64,000 bases of DNA from Vagococcus carniphilus (GCF_014397115.1 NZ_CP060720.1:760001-824000), one strand, 5' to 3'; shown: positions 34,406 to 45,095, counted from the first letter of the stretch. Notes: generated by a model not told the origin, from the sequence alone. A program made the numbers and translations.

Positions 34406-36601
34406 TTATTCTGCCTGTTTTTTCTCTGTCACAACAATTTTATCATCAACTAAAACAGCTTCTAGTGATTTAGTTGTTGGATGATCAAGATAGAAATCAG
34501 CAATGCCATCTTCAATGTGTTCTTGAATAACTCGTCTTAAAGGTCTAGCCCCCATTTTAGGGTCATAACCAAGTTCGACTAATTTTTCTTTCACTTCTTG
34601 AGTGGTATCAATATGAATTTCTTGATTTTCTAGTAAACTGTTCACATCATCAAGCATTAAGGAAACAATAGATAATAAGTTTTCTTTAGATAACGGAGAA
34701 AATTCGATGATCCCATCAAATCTGTTTAAAAATTCTGGTTTAAAGAAGTTACTTAATTGACCTAAAACAGATTGAGAAGTTCCATCTTTAGCTGCGCCAA
34801 ATCCTACACTTGCTTCAATGGCACCAGTTCCCGCGTTACTTGTCATAATAATGATTGTATCTTTAAAGCTAACAGTTCTTCCTTTAGCATCTGTTAAACG
34901 ACCATCATCTAAAATTTGAAGGAACATATGTAAAACATCAGGATGAGCTTTTTCAATTTCATCCAATAGAATTAAACTATATGGATTTCTTCTGATGCGT
35001 TCAGTCAATTGACCAGCTTCTTCATATCCCACATAACCAGGAGGAGAACCAATCAGTTTAGCCACACTGTGTTTTTCCATATACTCACTCATATCAAAAC
35101 GAACCATACTGTCTTTGGCACCAAAAAGTTCAAAGGCAAGTTGTTTAGCAAGCTCAGTTTTTCCGACACCAGTTGGTCCAACAAATAGGAATGAACCAAT
35201 TGGTCGGTTCTTTTTGTTTAAGCCAATTCGGTTACGACGAATAGCACGGGATACTTTATCGACGGCTTCATCTTGTCCGATGACATGTTGCTTGATGTCT
35301 TTGTCCAAGTTTTTCATTTGAGTTTGTTCTTTTTCTTTTAAGTCACCAACAGGAATACCTGTTTTTGCTTCAACAACTTGTTCCATATCTTTAATAGTAA
35401 CAGTTGGTACATCCTCATCAGCAACTTGAGTTTCTTGGAGTTTTGTTAGCTTAGCCACTTGGTCGCGGTAATAAGCAGCGCGCTCAAAGTCTTCTTCCTT
35501 AGAAGCTAGTTGTTTTTGTTTCTCGGCTTCATTTAAACGTTGCTCGATCACTTTAGGGTCAAGTGCTTGAATTGTTAAGTTTTTCTTTGAGCCAGTCTCA
35601 TCTAATAAATCAATAGCCTTATCAGGTAGTTGTCTGTCTTGAATAAAACGACTAGATAACTTAACAGCTCCAATGATTGCTTCATCTGTATAAGCAACAT
35701 GGTGAAAATCTTCGTAACGTTTTTGAATTCCTTTTAGAATAGTAATCGTTTCTTCTTCAGAAGGTTCATCCACACGAACAGGTTGCATTCTTCTTTCAAG
35801 GGCTGCGTCTTTTTCAATGATTCGATATTCATTTAAAGTGGTAGCTCCGACCATTTGAAGTTCGCCACGAGCTAAAGCAGGTTTTAAGATATTTCCTGCA
35901 TCCATGTTACCGTCACCAGCATTACCAGCACCGACAATTTCGTGAACTTCGTCTATGAAAAGGATAACAGAATCGTTTTCTTTTAACTCATTGATTAGAT
36001 TTTGCATTCTTTCTTCAAACTGTCCACGAATGCCTGTTCCTTGAACAAGAGACGCAACATCTAAACGAATGACTTCTTTTTCAAGTAGTTTTTGAGGGAC
36101 ATTACCTTCGACAATTTTTAGAGCTAATCCTTCTACAACAGCTGTTTTACCAACACCAGGTTCCCCTATCAGAACAGGATTATTTTTAGTTCTTCTATTT
36201 AGTATTTCGATTACTCTTGTAATTTCTTCATCTCGTCCAATAACTGGATCAATTTTTCCATCTCTTGCTTCTTGAGTTAGATTTTCACCAAACTCTTGTA
36301 AAATCGAATTTCCACCTTGAGTTGGAGGCATAGGAGGTCCCATTCTTCCAGCTTGAGTTGGTGGTGTATTTGGTTGACTTGCTTGTTGATTTCTATTTTG
36401 TTCTGATAATTGACGGAATAAATCGTTAAGTGAACCAAAACCATAAGGATCTTGCATCATGCGTTCACGATGAGCTAAGTCTTCTTGTTGCTTAATTTGT
36501 CTGTAGCATTGTTGGCAAAGATCGACTTGTTTCTTTTGACCTTGGACGTTTGTATATAGATGAATAGTTGCTTCATTTGATTGACAATTTTGACAAAGCA
36601 T
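34406..36601 (-). CDS. clpE: ATP-dependent Clp protease ATP-binding subunit ClpE
   Basis: A 731-residue Hsp100 unfoldase feeding substrates to ClpP. The N-terminal zinc finger (Cys3, Cys6, Cys29, Cys32) marks ClpE rather than ClpC. The first AAA module has GEPGVGKT (146-153), a UVR-like coiled segment ([13 protein letters not shown]) follows, and the second AAA module has GPTGVGKT near residue 470. The C-terminus is the ClpB-type D2 domain. A CtsR box lies just downstream of the -10 element, so it is heat-shock controlled. Strong terminator downstream. Confidence 0.96.
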   Translation of the reverse strand: MLCQNCQSNEATIHLYTNVQGQKKQVDLCQQCYRQIKQQEDLAHRERMMQDPYGFGSLNDLFRQLSEQNRNQQASQPNTPPTQAGRMGPPMPPTQGGNSILQEFGENLTQEARDGKIDPVIGRDEEITRVIEILNRRTKNNPVLIGEPGVGKTAVVEGLALKIVEGNVPQKLLEKEVIRLDVASLVQGTGIRGQFEERMQNLINELKENDSVILFIDEVHEIVGAGNAGDGNMDAGNILKPALARGELQMVGATTLNEYRIIEKDAALERRMQPVRVDEPSEEETITILKGIQKRYEDFHHVAYTDEAIIGAVKLSSRFIQDRQLPDKAIDLLDETGSKKNLTIQALDPKVIEQRLNEAEKQKQLASKEEDFERAAYYRDQVAKLTKLQETQVADEDVPTVTIKDMEQVVEAKTGIPVGDLKEKEQTQMKNLDKDIKQHVIGQDEAVDKVSRAIRRNRIGLNKKNRPIGSFLFVGPTGVGKTELAKQLAFELFGAKDSMVRFDMSEYMEKHSVAKLIGSPPGYVGYEEAGQLTERIRRNPYSLILLDEIEKAHPDVLHMFLQILDDGRLTDAKGRTVSFKDTIIIMTSNAGTGAIEASVGFGAAKDGTSQSVLGQLSNFFKPEFLNRFDGIIEFSPLSKENLLSIVSLMLDDVNSLLENQEIHIDTTQEVKEKLVELGYDPKMGARPLRRVIQEHIEDGIADFYLDHPTTKSLEAVLVDDKIVVTEKKQAE

Positions 36602-36641
36602 TTAATCACTCTCCTTGTTGAATATAAATCAAACTAAGTCT

Positions 36642-36658
36642 TTTGACCTTGTTTGACC
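36642..36658 (-). promoter_or_regulatory. CtsR operator of clpE
   Basis: On the minus strand the site reads GGTCAAA-CAA-GGTCAAA, matching the CtsR tandem heptad consensus with a 3-base spacer. It overlaps the predicted transcription start of clpE, so CtsR binding would block initiation. Confidence 0.92.
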
Positions 36659-36667
36659 TTTGAAACT

Positions 36668-36697
36668 ATTATATCGTAAGTGCCAGTCTCTTATCAA
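36668..36697 (-). promoter_or_regulatory. clpE promoter
   Basis: On the minus strand TTGATA (36692-36697), an 18-base spacer and TATAAT (36668-36673) form a sigma-A promoter, placed directly upstream of the CtsR box. Confidence 0.8.
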
Positions 36698-36793
36698 GAA
36701 ATAGACCTTGAGTAAAAAAGATGTCTCTTGATGACTAGGATATAGAAGAAAAAATGGTAAAATAGAGTTATACAGACAAAGGAAGGTGATGGA

Positions 36794-36976
36794 GTGACAG
36801 AAAATTCTTTTGAAGCGCAGGTTGAAGCTTTACTAAATGGCGAAATTGAAGAAATTATCGTTGAGAAAGATGAATTCTTTTCATTTAGAGAAGTTTGGAA
36901 TAGTCATCCAAACAAAAAACAAATCGTCGGTGAAGCAGGTTTAGGTGGCAAAGTCATTTATAGAAAACAAGGATGA
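36794..36976 (+). CDS. Small conserved acidic protein
   Basis: A 60-residue protein I cannot name. It has an acidic helix (FEAQVEALLNGEIEEIIVEK), a short FREVWNSHPNK turn and a C-terminal GEAGLGGKVIYRKQ strand. GGAAGGTGATGGA precedes the GTG start, so it is well translated. It lies between clpE (divergent) and ptsH, a position where related enterococci also have a short gene. No membrane segment or known motif is visible. It may be a small regulator, but nothing in the sequence fixes its function. Confidence 0.7.
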   Translation: MTENSFEAQVEALLNGEIEEIIVEKDEFFSFREVWNSHPNKKQIVGEAGLGGKVIYRKQG

Positions 36977-37025
36977 AAAGAAAAATGAATGTTTCAGTGT
37001 GGCTGAATTTTTTAAAGGAAATAAG

Positions 37026-37054
37026 TTGTCACAGGTACTAAAACATGGTATTCT
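37026..37054 (+). promoter_or_regulatory. ptsHI promoter
   Basis: TTGTCA (37026-37031), 17 bases, TATTCT (37049-37054), about 95 bases before the ptsH start. This fits a sigma-A promoter with a leader. Confidence 0.6.
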
Positions 37055-37147
37055 TTATCATTGAAAGGGTTATTACTAAAAAGCATTTTTGTTTTTGAAA
37101 ATGGCTCGCAAAAAAACATTCGTATTATTAAAGGAGAATGATTAATT

Positions 37148-37414
37148 ATGGAAAAAAAAGAATTTCACGTAGTAGCAGACACAGGTATTCACGCTCGTCC
37201 AGCAACATTACTAGTACAAACTGCTAGCAAATTCAGTTCAGATATCAATTTAGAATACAAAGGCAAATCAGTTAACTTGAAATCAATCATGGGCGTTATG
37301 TCTTTAGGTGTTGGCCAAGGTGCTGACGTTATTATTTCAGCTGAAGGTGCTGACGAAGCAGAAGCAATTGCTGCAATCGAAGAAACAATGAAAAAAGAAG
37401 GTTTATCAGAATAA
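37148..37414 (+). CDS. ptsH: Phosphocarrier protein HPr
   Basis: An 88-residue HPr. His15 in DTGIHARPA accepts phosphate from enzyme I for sugar uptake. Ser46 in [12 protein letters not shown] is the HPr kinase site that makes HPr a CcpA corepressor. It is cytoplasmic and shared by all PTS transporters, including the IIBC gene at the right edge. AAAGGAGAATGATT gives strong translation. Its TAA overlaps the ATG of ptsI by one base. Confidence 0.97.
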   Translation: MEKKEFHVVADTGIHARPATLLVQTASKFSSDINLEYKGKSVNLKSIMGVMSLGVGQGADVIISAEGADEAEAIAAIEETMKKEGLSE

Positions 37415-39138
37415 TGACTAAACAATTAAAAGGTATTGCCGTTAGTGATGGTATTGCGGTTGCAAAAGCTTATCTTTTAGTTGAGCCTGACTTATCATTT
37501 GAAAAAATATCAACTGATAACGTCGATCAAGAAGTTGCTCGTCTTTCTGATGCACTTGAAAAATCAACTGCAGAATTACAAACTATCCGTAATAAAGCAG
37601 TTAAAAGCTTAGGTGAAGAAGAAGCACAAGTATTTGATGCTCATTTAATGGTTTTAGCAGATCCAGAGCTAGTTGGAGCTGTTGAAGGTAATATAAAAGA
37701 TAATCAAGTCAACGCAGAATCAGCTTTGAAAGACGTAACAGATATGTTTGTTGGCATGTTTGAAAGCATGGAAGACAATCCTTACATGCAAGAACGTGCA
37801 GCAGATATTAAAGATGTAATGAAACGCGTAATGAGTCATTTAGTAGGAGTTAAATTACCCGATTTATCAATGATTGATGAAGAAGTTATCATCATTGCTG
37901 AAGATTTAACACCTAGTGATACAGCACAGTTAGATCGTAATTTTGTCCGTGCCTTTGTAACAAACATTGGTGGACGTACATCTCACTCTGCTATCATGGC
38001 GCGTTCACTAGAAATTCCAGCAGTTGTTGGAACAAAAGAAATCACTGAAATGGTTGTTGAAGGCGACATGATCGCTGTTGACGGTAGTGAAGGTGACGTT
38101 ATCGTTAACCCAACTTCTGAACAGGTAGCTGACTTTGAAAGTAAGAGACAAGCTTTCGAAGATTTAAAAGCTGAATGGGATAAATTAAAAAATGCTAAAA
38201 CAGTAACTGCTGATGGTAAACATTTTGAGTTAGCTGGAAATATTGGAACACCTAAAGATTTAGAAGGTGTTAATGGTCATGGTGGAGAAGCTGTTGGTTT
38301 ATACCGTACAGAATTCTTATACATGGATTCACCAGATTTCCCTAATGAAGATGATCAATTTGAAGCATACAAAGCTGTTTTAGAAGGTATGGATGGCAAA
38401 CCAGTTGTGGTTCGTACAATGGATATCGGTGGAGATAAAGAGTTACCATACTTGAAACTCCCTGAAGAAATGAACCCATTCTTAGGTTACCGCGCAATCC
38501 GTATCTGTTTAGCAGAAGACGACATGTTCCGTACACAGTTACGTGCACTTTTACGTGCCTCAACTTACGGTAACTTACGCATTATGTTCCCAATGATTGC
38601 TACATTACAAGAATTCCGTGATGCTAAAGCAATGTTATTAGAAGAAAAAGCTAAATTAGTAGCTGAAGGTGTTGAAGTTTCAGATGATATCCAAGTTGGT
38701 ATCATGATTGAAATTCCAGCTGCAGCAGTTATTGCTGACAGATTTGCTAAAGAAGTTGACTTCTTCAGTATCGGAACAAATGACTTAATTCAATACACAA
38801 TGGCAGCAGACCGTATGAACGAACGCGTTTCTTATCTGTACCAACCATATAATCCCGCAATCTTACGTTTAATTAAAAACGTTATTGATTCAGCGCATGC
38901 TGAAGGTAAATGGGCTGGTATGTGTGGAGAGATGGCTGGCGATCAAACAGCTGTTCCATTATTAGTTGGTTTAGGTTTAGACGAATTTTCAATGAGTGCA
39001 ACAAGTATTTTACGTACTAGAAGCTTAATGAAACGTTTAGACTCAACTAAAATGGCAGAATTAGCTAATAAAGCAATTACTGAATGCGATACAGCAGCAG
39101 AAGTTGTGGCTTTAGTTGAAGAATATACTGCTGAGTAA
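37414..39138 (+). CDS. ptsI: PTS enzyme I (phosphoenolpyruvate-protein phosphotransferase)
   Basis: A 574-residue enzyme I transferring phosphate from PEP to HPr. The active-site His near residue 190 lies in [13 protein letters not shown]. The C-terminal PEP-binding barrel has [36 protein letters not shown] and MCGEMAGD (catalytic Cys). Length is standard. It is translationally coupled to ptsH, and a strong terminator follows. Confidence 0.97.
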   Translation: MTKQLKGIAVSDGIAVAKAYLLVEPDLSFEKISTDNVDQEVARLSDALEKSTAELQTIRNKAVKSLGEEEAQVFDAHLMVLADPELVGAVEGNIKDNQVNAESALKDVTDMFVGMFESMEDNPYMQERAADIKDVMKRVMSHLVGVKLPDLSMIDEEVIIIAEDLTPSDTAQLDRNFVRAFVTNIGGRTSHSAIMARSLEIPAVVGTKEITEMVVEGDMIAVDGSEGDVIVNPTSEQVADFESKRQAFEDLKAEWDKLKNAKTVTADGKHFELAGNIGTPKDLEGVNGHGGEAVGLYRTEFLYMDSPDFPNEDDQFEAYKAVLEGMDGKPVVVRTMDIGGDKELPYLKLPEEMNPFLGYRAIRICLAEDDMFRTQLRALLRASTYGNLRIMFPMIATLQEFRDAKAMLLEEKAKLVAEGVEVSDDIQVGIMIEIPAAAVIADRFAKEVDFFSIGTNDLIQYTMAADRMNERVSYLYQPYNPAILRLIKNVIDSAHAEGKWAGMCGEMAGDQTAVPLLVGLGLDEFSMSATSILRTRSLMKRLDSTKMAELANKAITECDTAAEVVALVEEYTAE

Positions 39139-39151
39139 ATTTAACTATTAG

Positions 39152-39185
39152 AAGAGGTTGGCTGAAAATGCCAATCTCTTTTTTT
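39152..39185 (+). terminator. Terminator after ptsI
   Basis: AAGAGGTTGGC pairs with GCCAATCTCTT (one wobble), then a T-run. Confidence 0.88.
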
Positions 39186-39379
39186 GGATACTAAGAAAAA
39201 GATTAATCAATCTTTTTTGCCACAAGTTTTTTATTTTGAGTAAAACGTGGTAAAATGGTTGATGGTTTCCTTTTTTTAACAATTATTATCTTATGCTATA
39301 ATTAAAAGGAAAAACTCAGGCTATAGTAGGATGTGTTAACATCTTTTTTTCAGTATAGTGAACACAAGGAGTGAAAGAA

Positions 39380-40402
39380 TTGCTGAAAATTAATATGTTT
39401 TCTTCCGCTGACAAAGTCAAAGGTCAAGGTGTCGGAAGTGCATATAATGAGTTGATCAAGATGTTAAACAAGCATTTTTCTACTCAATTTGATATAAAAA
39501 TAAATAAGTATTCAGCCTCAGATATATCTCATTATCATACGGTAGACCCACTATTTTACCTATCTACTTTTTTTAAGAAAAAAAGAGGTATTAAAGTAGG
39601 GTATGTTCATTTTTTACCAGAGACTTTAGAAGGAAGTATATCCATTTTTTCTCCCTTTCAAAAAATATTTGATCGCTATTTAATTTCATTTTACAAGCGA
39701 ATGGATCAATTAGTTGTGGTAAATCCATCATTTATCCCTAAACTAGAAGCAGCAGGAATCCATACTGAAAAAGTAACGTATATTCCTAATTTTGTTTCTA
39801 GTGAAGTCTTTTTTGAAGCGACAGAAGAAGATAAAGAAAGATGGCGAAGTGAAAATAAATTTTCTAAAGATGATTTGATTATTTTAGGAGCAGGACAGAT
39901 ACAACAACGTAAAGGATTAGATGATTTTATTTCTCTAGCCAAAAATAATCCGGAGATTCAATTTGTATGGGCTGGTGGTTTTTCATTTGGAAAAATCACA
40001 GATGGCTATGATCGCTATAAAAAAGTTTATGATAATCCACCTAGTAATCTAAAATTTACAGGAATTATTGATCGACAAGAGTTAGTAAAATATTATAATA
40101 TGGCCGATGTATTTCTATTACCATCATACAATGAGTTGTTTCCGATGTGTATTTTAGAAGCATTCAACTCGGGTACTCCGGTTATGTTAAGAGATTTAGA
40201 GTTGTATCACGCTATTATTGAAGATGATTATATTAAAACAAAAGACGTAAAAGAGATGCAGGAAGTTCTTTCTTCTATCTTAAAAAATAAAGATATACTA
40301 GAAACTTATCGTCGTAAATCAAAGAAAGCAGCTGTTTATTATTCAGAAGAGAATATTGCCAAAATCTGGTTTGATTATTATACAAATTCAATTAAAAAAT
40401 AA
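39380..40402 (+). CDS. bgsA: Second-step diglucosyl-diacylglycerol synthase (BgsA/CpoA-like)
   Basis: About 340 residues of GT4. It begins LKINMFSSADKVKGQGVGSAY, the characteristic start of CpoA/BgsA enzymes, which add the second hexose to monoglucosyl-diacylglycerol. GAGQIQQRKGLDDF lies in the donor domain and LPSYNELFPMCILEAFNSG carries the glutamate motif. The diglycosyl lipid is the anchor for lipoteichoic acid. I chose the TTG at 39380, 8 bases after AAGGAG; the GTG upstream abuts the ribosome site. The first-step enzyme follows 15 bases later. Confidence 0.85.
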   Translation: MLKINMFSSADKVKGQGVGSAYNELIKMLNKHFSTQFDIKINKYSASDISHYHTVDPLFYLSTFFKKKRGIKVGYVHFLPETLEGSISIFSPFQKIFDRYLISFYKRMDQLVVVNPSFIPKLEAAGIHTEKVTYIPNFVSSEVFFEATEEDKERWRSENKFSKDDLIILGAGQIQQRKGLDDFISLAKNNPEIQFVWAGGFSFGKITDGYDRYKKVYDNPPSNLKFTGIIDRQELVKYYNMADVFLLPSYNELFPMCILEAFNSGTPVMLRDLELYHAIIEDDYIKTKDVKEMQEVLSSILKNKDILETYRRKSKKAAVYYSEENIAKIWFDYYTNSIKK

Positions 40403-40417
40403 AAGGAGGTGAGTGTT

Positions 40418-41629
40418 GTGAAAATTGGTTTTTTTACAGATACCTATTTTCCCCAAGTAAGTGGGGTTTCTACATCTATTAGAACATTAAAACAAGAATT
40501 AGAAAAAAGAGGTCATGAGGTTTATATTTTCACAACAACTGACCCCAATGCTTCTGAAAATGAAGAGCGAATCATCAGAATGCCAAGTATTCCATTTATT
40601 TCTTTTAAAGAAAGAAGAGTCGTGGTTCGAGGAATGCTTTATGCTTATTATGTAGCAAAAGATTTGGAGCTAGATATAATTCATACGCATACTGAATTTG
40701 GTTTAGGTTTACTTGGAAAGCATGTAGCTAAAGCACTTGAAATTCCATGTGTTCATACCTATCACACAATGTATGAGGATTATTTGCATTATATTGCAAA
40801 TGGTAAGTTGATTCGACCAGTTCATGTGAAGCAGTTTTCTAAGCTTTTTACCACTCATTTATCGGGTATTGTTTGTCCTAGCCAGCGGGTGGTGGATAAA
40901 CTAAATGAATATGACATTACAACGCCTAAGTTTATTATCCCGACAGGAATTGATGTTTCCAAATTTAAACCGGTTCCTGAAGAGGAAAAACAAGCAGTTA
41001 AAAATAAATACCAACTAACAGATGAGCATCTTTTCTTACTATCGGTTAGTCGTATTTCCTATGAAAAAAATATTCAAACCATTTTAAATGGCATGCCTAA
41101 AGTGATAGAGGAGCTACCTCAAGCTAGGTTATTAATTGTAGGAGAAGGTCCTTACAAAAAAGATTTAGAAAAACAAGCAGAAGAACTAGGTATTTCTGAC
41201 TATGTCATATTTGCTGGTGAAGTGCCAAATGAGGATATATCGCCGTTTTATCAGGCTGCTGATATCTTTGTTAGTGCCTCGGATTCGGAAACACAAGGTT
41301 TAACGTATACAGAAAGTATGGCAGCTAAAACACGAGTTGTCGCTAAAGGAAATGCTTATTTAGATCCTTTGTTTGATGATTTAAGTTTAGGGGTGACTTA
41401 CAAAGAGGATGAAGATTTTGCTGATGCTCTGATTGAATATGTTAAGAATCCTCATGAAACAAAAGAAGCATTAATAAAAGAAAAACTTTACGAAATTTCA
41501 AGTGAGGCATTTGGAGAGAGAGTAGAAGAGTTTTATATTAAATCTACTAATTATTTTCGTTTGTATCAAGAAGAGGAAGAATCTCCAGAAGATGAAGGCC
41601 TCAACTCACTTAGAATTTTTAAAAAATAA
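40418..41629 (+). CDS. bgsB: 1,2-diacylglycerol 3-glucosyltransferase (BgsB/alMGS-like)
   Basis: About 403 residues of GT4, opening KIGFFTDTYFPQVSGVSTSI, which closely matches alpha-monoglucosyl-diacylglycerol synthases. It transfers glucose from UDP-glucose to diacylglycerol at the membrane. The donor site shows LSVSRISYEKNIQTIL and SASDSETQGLTYTESMAAK. An acidic C-terminal tail (EEEESPEDEG) follows. AAGGAGG sits 8 bases before the GTG at 40418, favouring it over a GTG three codons upstream. UDP-glucose would come from galU. A flippase-like gene follows. Confidence 0.87.
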   Translation: MKIGFFTDTYFPQVSGVSTSIRTLKQELEKRGHEVYIFTTTDPNASENEERIIRMPSIPFISFKERRVVVRGMLYAYYVAKDLELDIIHTHTEFGLGLLGKHVAKALEIPCVHTYHTMYEDYLHYIANGKLIRPVHVKQFSKLFTTHLSGIVCPSQRVVDKLNEYDITTPKFIIPTGIDVSKFKPVPEEEKQAVKNKYQLTDEHLFLLSVSRISYEKNIQTILNGMPKVIEELPQARLLIVGEGPYKKDLEKQAEELGISDYVIFAGEVPNEDISPFYQAADIFVSASDSETQGLTYTESMAAKTRVVAKGNAYLDPLFDDLSLGVTYKEDEDFADALIEYVKNPHETKEALIKEKLYEISSEAFGERVEEFYIKSTNYFRLYQEEEESPEDEGLNSLRIFKK

Positions 41630-41643
41630 GTGTGAGGTAGTCG

Positions 41644-42684
41644 ATGAGTAGAAAAAATGGTATTTATTTAGGTATAGCTGTACTGCTAGGCTTTATCGTC
41701 ATTTGGACAGAATTAAAAAAAGTGAGCTTTGATGAGATTTATGCGGAGATTGTTACTATCAAATGGGGTTGGCTAATCGTTGCTTTTCTCTGTATGTTAA
41801 TACACTGGGGCATTGAGGGTAGAATTACTCAATTGTTTTTAAAGCGAAGTAATCCGGATTACTCTTTTAAAAATGCCTACCGAATTCCTTTGATCGAGCA
41901 TTTATTTAATGCGATTACGCCGTTTTCAACAGGCGGACAACCTGCTCAGATAGTAGCTCTTGGAAAATCGGGAGTTGATTATGGCGTCGCGGCTTCTGTT
42001 TCTTTAATGAAGTTTATTGTTTATCAAGTCTGGATAGTTTTCAACTTTATCATTTGTATTGTTCTTGGATTTAAATGGGTATCTAATAGTCTGGAGAGTT
42101 TGTCCTATTTAATTTTAATTGGATTTGCTATTCATTTTATTGTTGTCTTTTGCCTACTGATGGTAATGTTTTGGCACTCACTAACTAAAAATATTGTTAA
42201 TGGCGTGTTCAACTTTCTAAACCACCTTAAACTGGGTAAAAGGTTACAAAAATTTAGACAACCTTTATTAAATAAAATGACAACTTTCTATGAACAAAGT
42301 AATTATATGAGAAATCAGGGAACATTGATTTTTAAAACAAGTTTTTTAACGATTATGCAATTAATTATGTATTACATCGTACCGTATTTTGTTCTACTTG
42401 CTTTAAACACAGAAAATGTGAATGTTTTTAAAGTGATTGTCTTTCATGCATTCATTATTATGATTATTTCGCTTTTTCCAATTCCTGGTGGAACGGGAGG
42501 AGCAGAATATAGTTTTACACTTCTTTTTGGTACTTTTATTTTTGTGCCAGGGAAGCTAGTTTTAGCTATTTTTTTATGGCGTATAGTGACTTACTACATG
42601 GGAATTGTACTGGGATTAATTGCTTTATTTATTAAACCTGACATTTCTACTAATCAAACTAAAAGGATTGAAACAATTGTCTAA
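41644..42684 (+). CDS. Lysylphosphatidylglycerol synthase TM-domain protein (UPF0104/YbhN-like)
   Basis: A 346-residue protein with about eight membrane helices, of the LPG_synthase_TM family. The FNAITPFSTGGQPAQIVAL segment and FPIPGGTGGAEYSFTLL near the C-terminus are family hallmarks. It lacks the soluble C-terminal domain of MprF, so it is not a lysyl-transferase. Such proteins often sit beside glycolipid glycosyltransferases and may move lipids between leaflets. Here that could be diglucosyl-diacylglycerol, by inference. It follows bgsB by 14 bases in the same operon. Confidence 0.85.
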   Translation: MSRKNGIYLGIAVLLGFIVIWTELKKVSFDEIYAEIVTIKWGWLIVAFLCMLIHWGIEGRITQLFLKRSNPDYSFKNAYRIPLIEHLFNAITPFSTGGQPAQIVALGKSGVDYGVAASVSLMKFIVYQVWIVFNFIICIVLGFKWVSNSLESLSYLILIGFAIHFIVVFCLLMVMFWHSLTKNIVNGVFNFLNHLKLGKRLQKFRQPLLNKMTTFYEQSNYMRNQGTLIFKTSFLTIMQLIMYYIVPYFVLLALNTENVNVFKVIVFHAFIIMIISLFPIPGGTGGAEYSFTLLFGTFIFVPGKLVLAIFLWRIVTYYMGIVLGLIALFIKPDISTNQTKRIETIV

Positions 42685-42710
42685 CAGTCAATTTGTTTTA
42701 ATCCTTTATT
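42662..42710 (+). terminator. Terminator after the glycolipid operon
   Basis: AAAGGATTGAAACAATTG pairs, with one bulge and one wobble, with the segment ending GTTTTAATCCTTT. It overlaps the last codons of the membrane gene. Confidence 0.7.
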
Positions 42711-42762
42711 ATTTCTCCATGCTTGTCTATAATTAAGGTATTAATACGAAGAGGTGAAGCTA

Positions 42763-43629
42763 ATGGAGAAAATTGGATTTATCGGAACTGGTGTTATGGG
42801 AGCTTCGATTGTTAAACATTTACTAAATGCAGGTTATGAAGTAGCTGTCTATAATCGAACAAAAAGTAAGACAGATAATTTAGTTGAATTAGGCGCAACT
42901 TGGAAGGAAACACCTCAAGAAGTGACAGAAGCAAGTGATGTTATCTTTAGTATGGTTGGATTTCCAAAAGATGTTGAAGGTATTTATTATGGTGAAGCGG
43001 GCATTTTTAAAGCAGATATCAAAGGTAAAATTGTAGTTGATATGACAACTAGTACACCTTCTCTAGCTCAAAAAATTGCTGAAACAGCTAAAGAAGCTGG
43101 CGGTGTTAGTTTAGATGCCCCTGTTTCTGGTGGTGACTTAGGTGCTAAAAACGGCACATTAACTACGATGGTTGGTGGCGAAAAAGAAGCTTATACTAAA
43201 GTAGAACCAATTTTTAATGTCTTTAGTGGAAAAGTGAATTTACAAGGAGCACCTGGTAGTGGTCAACACACTAAGATGGCTAACCAAATTATGATCGCTG
43301 GAACTATGACAGGTATGACAGAACTTTTGGTTTATGCTAAAGCTGCTAATTTAGATTTAGAGAAAGTTTTAGATACAGTTGGCGGAGGAAGTGCAGCTAA
43401 CTGGTCGTTAACAAATTATGCACCAAGAATTTTAAAACGTGATTTTACACCTGGATTCTTTGTTAAGCATTTTGTTAAAGATTTGAATATTGCTTTAGCT
43501 GAAGCTGAAAATATGAACATTGATTTACCAGCGACTAAAAAGGCTAGAGATCTATATGAAGCACTAATTGAGAGTGGTTTTGAAAATGATGGCACCCAAG
43601 CATTAATCAAACTTTGGTGGAATGATTAA
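42763..43629 (+). CDS. NAD(P)-dependent beta-hydroxyacid dehydrogenase
   Basis: A 288-residue enzyme of the 3-hydroxyisobutyrate/tartronate-semialdehyde dehydrogenase family. The Rossmann GFIGTGVMGASIVKHLL and the substrate signature DAPVSGGDLGAKNGTL are clear, with catalytic Lys in GQHTKMANQ. It reduces or oxidises a small hydroxyacid with NAD(P)H; the substrate is unknown. AGAGGTGAAG precedes the ATG at 42763, which I prefer to a GTG three codons earlier. It is monocistronic. Confidence 0.85.
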   Translation: MEKIGFIGTGVMGASIVKHLLNAGYEVAVYNRTKSKTDNLVELGATWKETPQEVTEASDVIFSMVGFPKDVEGIYYGEAGIFKADIKGKIVVDMTTSTPSLAQKIAETAKEAGGVSLDAPVSGGDLGAKNGTLTTMVGGEKEAYTKVEPIFNVFSGKVNLQGAPGSGQHTKMANQIMIAGTMTGMTELLVYAKAANLDLEKVLDTVGGGSAANWSLTNYAPRILKRDFTPGFFVKHFVKDLNIALAEAENMNIDLPATKKARDLYEALIESGFENDGTQALIKLWWND

Positions 43630-43728
43630 CTTTTTTCAAATTTTACCGAAAAAGTTCGATATTTTAAATGCATGTTGTGTATCTTTCTGTTACAATAAGA
43701 CAGTAGAAATTTTAAGGAGGCTTGCTCT

Positions 43729-43962
43729 ATGAAAAATTCTCAACTAACTGCAATCCTTAAGAGATTGAGTGCAATGGTAGAGGCTGAAGACAGTGAAGTT
43801 CAAGTTCGCCGTTTTGAACGCGAAGGACAAGAGCGATGCATCGTAACATTTGATAGCAGCAACGAAATGTTTGAGTTAACAGAAACTGGTTCTCAACAAG
43901 TTTATCAATTTGATGACATTGATTTAGTTGCATTAGAAATCTTTGAATTATTACAAGACTAA
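43729..43962 (+). CDS. ykuJ: DUF1797 family protein YkuJ
   Basis: A 77-residue protein matching YkuJ/DUF1797: MKNSQLTAILKRLSAMVEAE, a RRFEREGQERCIVTF strand pair and an acidic C-terminal helix (DDIDLVALEIFELLQD). Its function is unknown. The YkuJ fold is an alpha/beta dimer. AAGGAGG precedes the ATG. It is highly acidic and cytoplasmic, and two hairpins follow it. Confidence 0.85.
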   Translation: MKNSQLTAILKRLSAMVEAEDSEVQVRRFEREGQERCIVTFDSSNEMFELTETGSQQVYQFDDIDLVALEIFELLQD

Positions 43963-43970
43963 GATTAACA

Positions 43971-44040
43971 GAGTAGACCAGTACTGGTTTACTCACTCAA
44001 AAAAGGAGTGTGAGACAAATTGTGTCCACCTTCTTTTTTT
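43971..44040 (+). terminator. Double hairpin and T-run after ykuJ
   Basis: GAGTA-g-ACCAGTACTGGT-t-TACTC forms a compact first hairpin. A second, imperfect stem (GGAGTGTGAGACA with TGTGTCCACCTTC) ends in seven T. Confidence 0.65.
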
Positions 44041-44070
44041 TATACCAATGACAAGAAGGGAAGTAAATAA

Positions 44071-44991
44071 ATGCTTGAGATGCCCGATTTATTTGAACGC
44101 CACATGTTGATTGGTCAAAAACATGTAGAAAATAAAGAATTTATAGAAGCAAGTGAGCATTTTGAAAAAGCCTATGATATAAAGGATGATTTAGTTGCTA
44201 ATGTTAGTCTGACTAAGTCATTAATGGAGTTAGAAGCTTATGATGATGCGTATAAGATAATGGTGGAACATAAGAAGGATTACTTACAAAATAAAGAATA
44301 TCATGATGTTTATTTTACATTACTTAATAAATGTCATCTTTTTTTAGAAATTGAAAAGTTTTTCTTACTCTCTCATGTGACTATCAAAGCTGAGTGGGGA
44401 AAAAAATATGAAATAGCTAAAGACTATCAATTGGTGATTAATCAGAAAAAATTCGATGAATTAAAAACTTTATTTTTGTCAATTCCTGAAAAAAAACCAT
44501 TAGAGCAAACAATGATTTTAAAACAAATGGTTTATTTCCCTAAAGAGGTGTTTGTTGAATTAGCTAAAGAACTAATAATAGCCAAACAACTTCCTATTTT
44601 TTTAAGAAATGAATTAGTTAATCAGCTAGTTCAACTTAAAGTAGAAGAAGAAATCACCCTTTTAACCTGGGAAGAGGTACAAAGAGAATTTGTTCCGTCA
44701 AAAGGAGTGTCTTTGGCAGATAGTTACCGTGATAGTGAGATTGTAAAAGAGGTAGCTGAATATTATACGATGAATCAACCTAGTTTAAAACAAGAAGTAC
44801 TACAGCTAATGAAGCTTCATATTGGCTGCATGTATCCCTTTGAAAAAGAAACGATGCAACCTGTTTCTGATTGGGTAAATAGTTATATCCACCGGTACCT
44901 TGATGAGACGTCTGATAAAGCATTAGAAAGCATTTACACCTATCAACAAAAGCTAGATGAAGAGATCACAAAGTTATTGATATTTCAGTAA
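44071..44991 (+). CDS. TPR-like cytoplasmic protein
   Basis: A 306-residue, all-helical protein. The N-terminal ~90 residues have tetratricopeptide-like helices: GQKHVENKEFIEASEHFEKAYDI and LMELEAYDDAYKIMVEHKK. The remainder is helical and less clear. No signal peptide or catalytic motif is seen. I do not recognise the family beyond a TPR fold for protein-protein contacts. AAGGGAAG precedes the ATG. It lies upstream of the tig-clpX folding and protease genes, but is separated from them by ~100 bases. Confidence 0.65.
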   Translation: MLEMPDLFERHMLIGQKHVENKEFIEASEHFEKAYDIKDDLVANVSLTKSLMELEAYDDAYKIMVEHKKDYLQNKEYHDVYFTLLNKCHLFLEIEKFFLLSHVTIKAEWGKKYEIAKDYQLVINQKKFDELKTLFLSIPEKKPLEQTMILKQMVYFPKEVFVELAKELIIAKQLPIFLRNELVNQLVQLKVEEEITLLTWEEVQREFVPSKGVSLADSYRDSEIVKEVAEYYTMNQPSLKQEVLQLMKLHIGCMYPFEKETMQPVSDWVNSYIHRYLDETSDKALESIYTYQQKLDEEITKLLIFQ

Positions 44992-45095
44992 ACAATCAAA
45001 GGAAAAATGTTTACAATTAATGACCTTTAGTGTAAGATTGTAGGGTATGCAAGGAAGTAAAAATAAGATTAATAGATAACTTGGAGGTACAGATT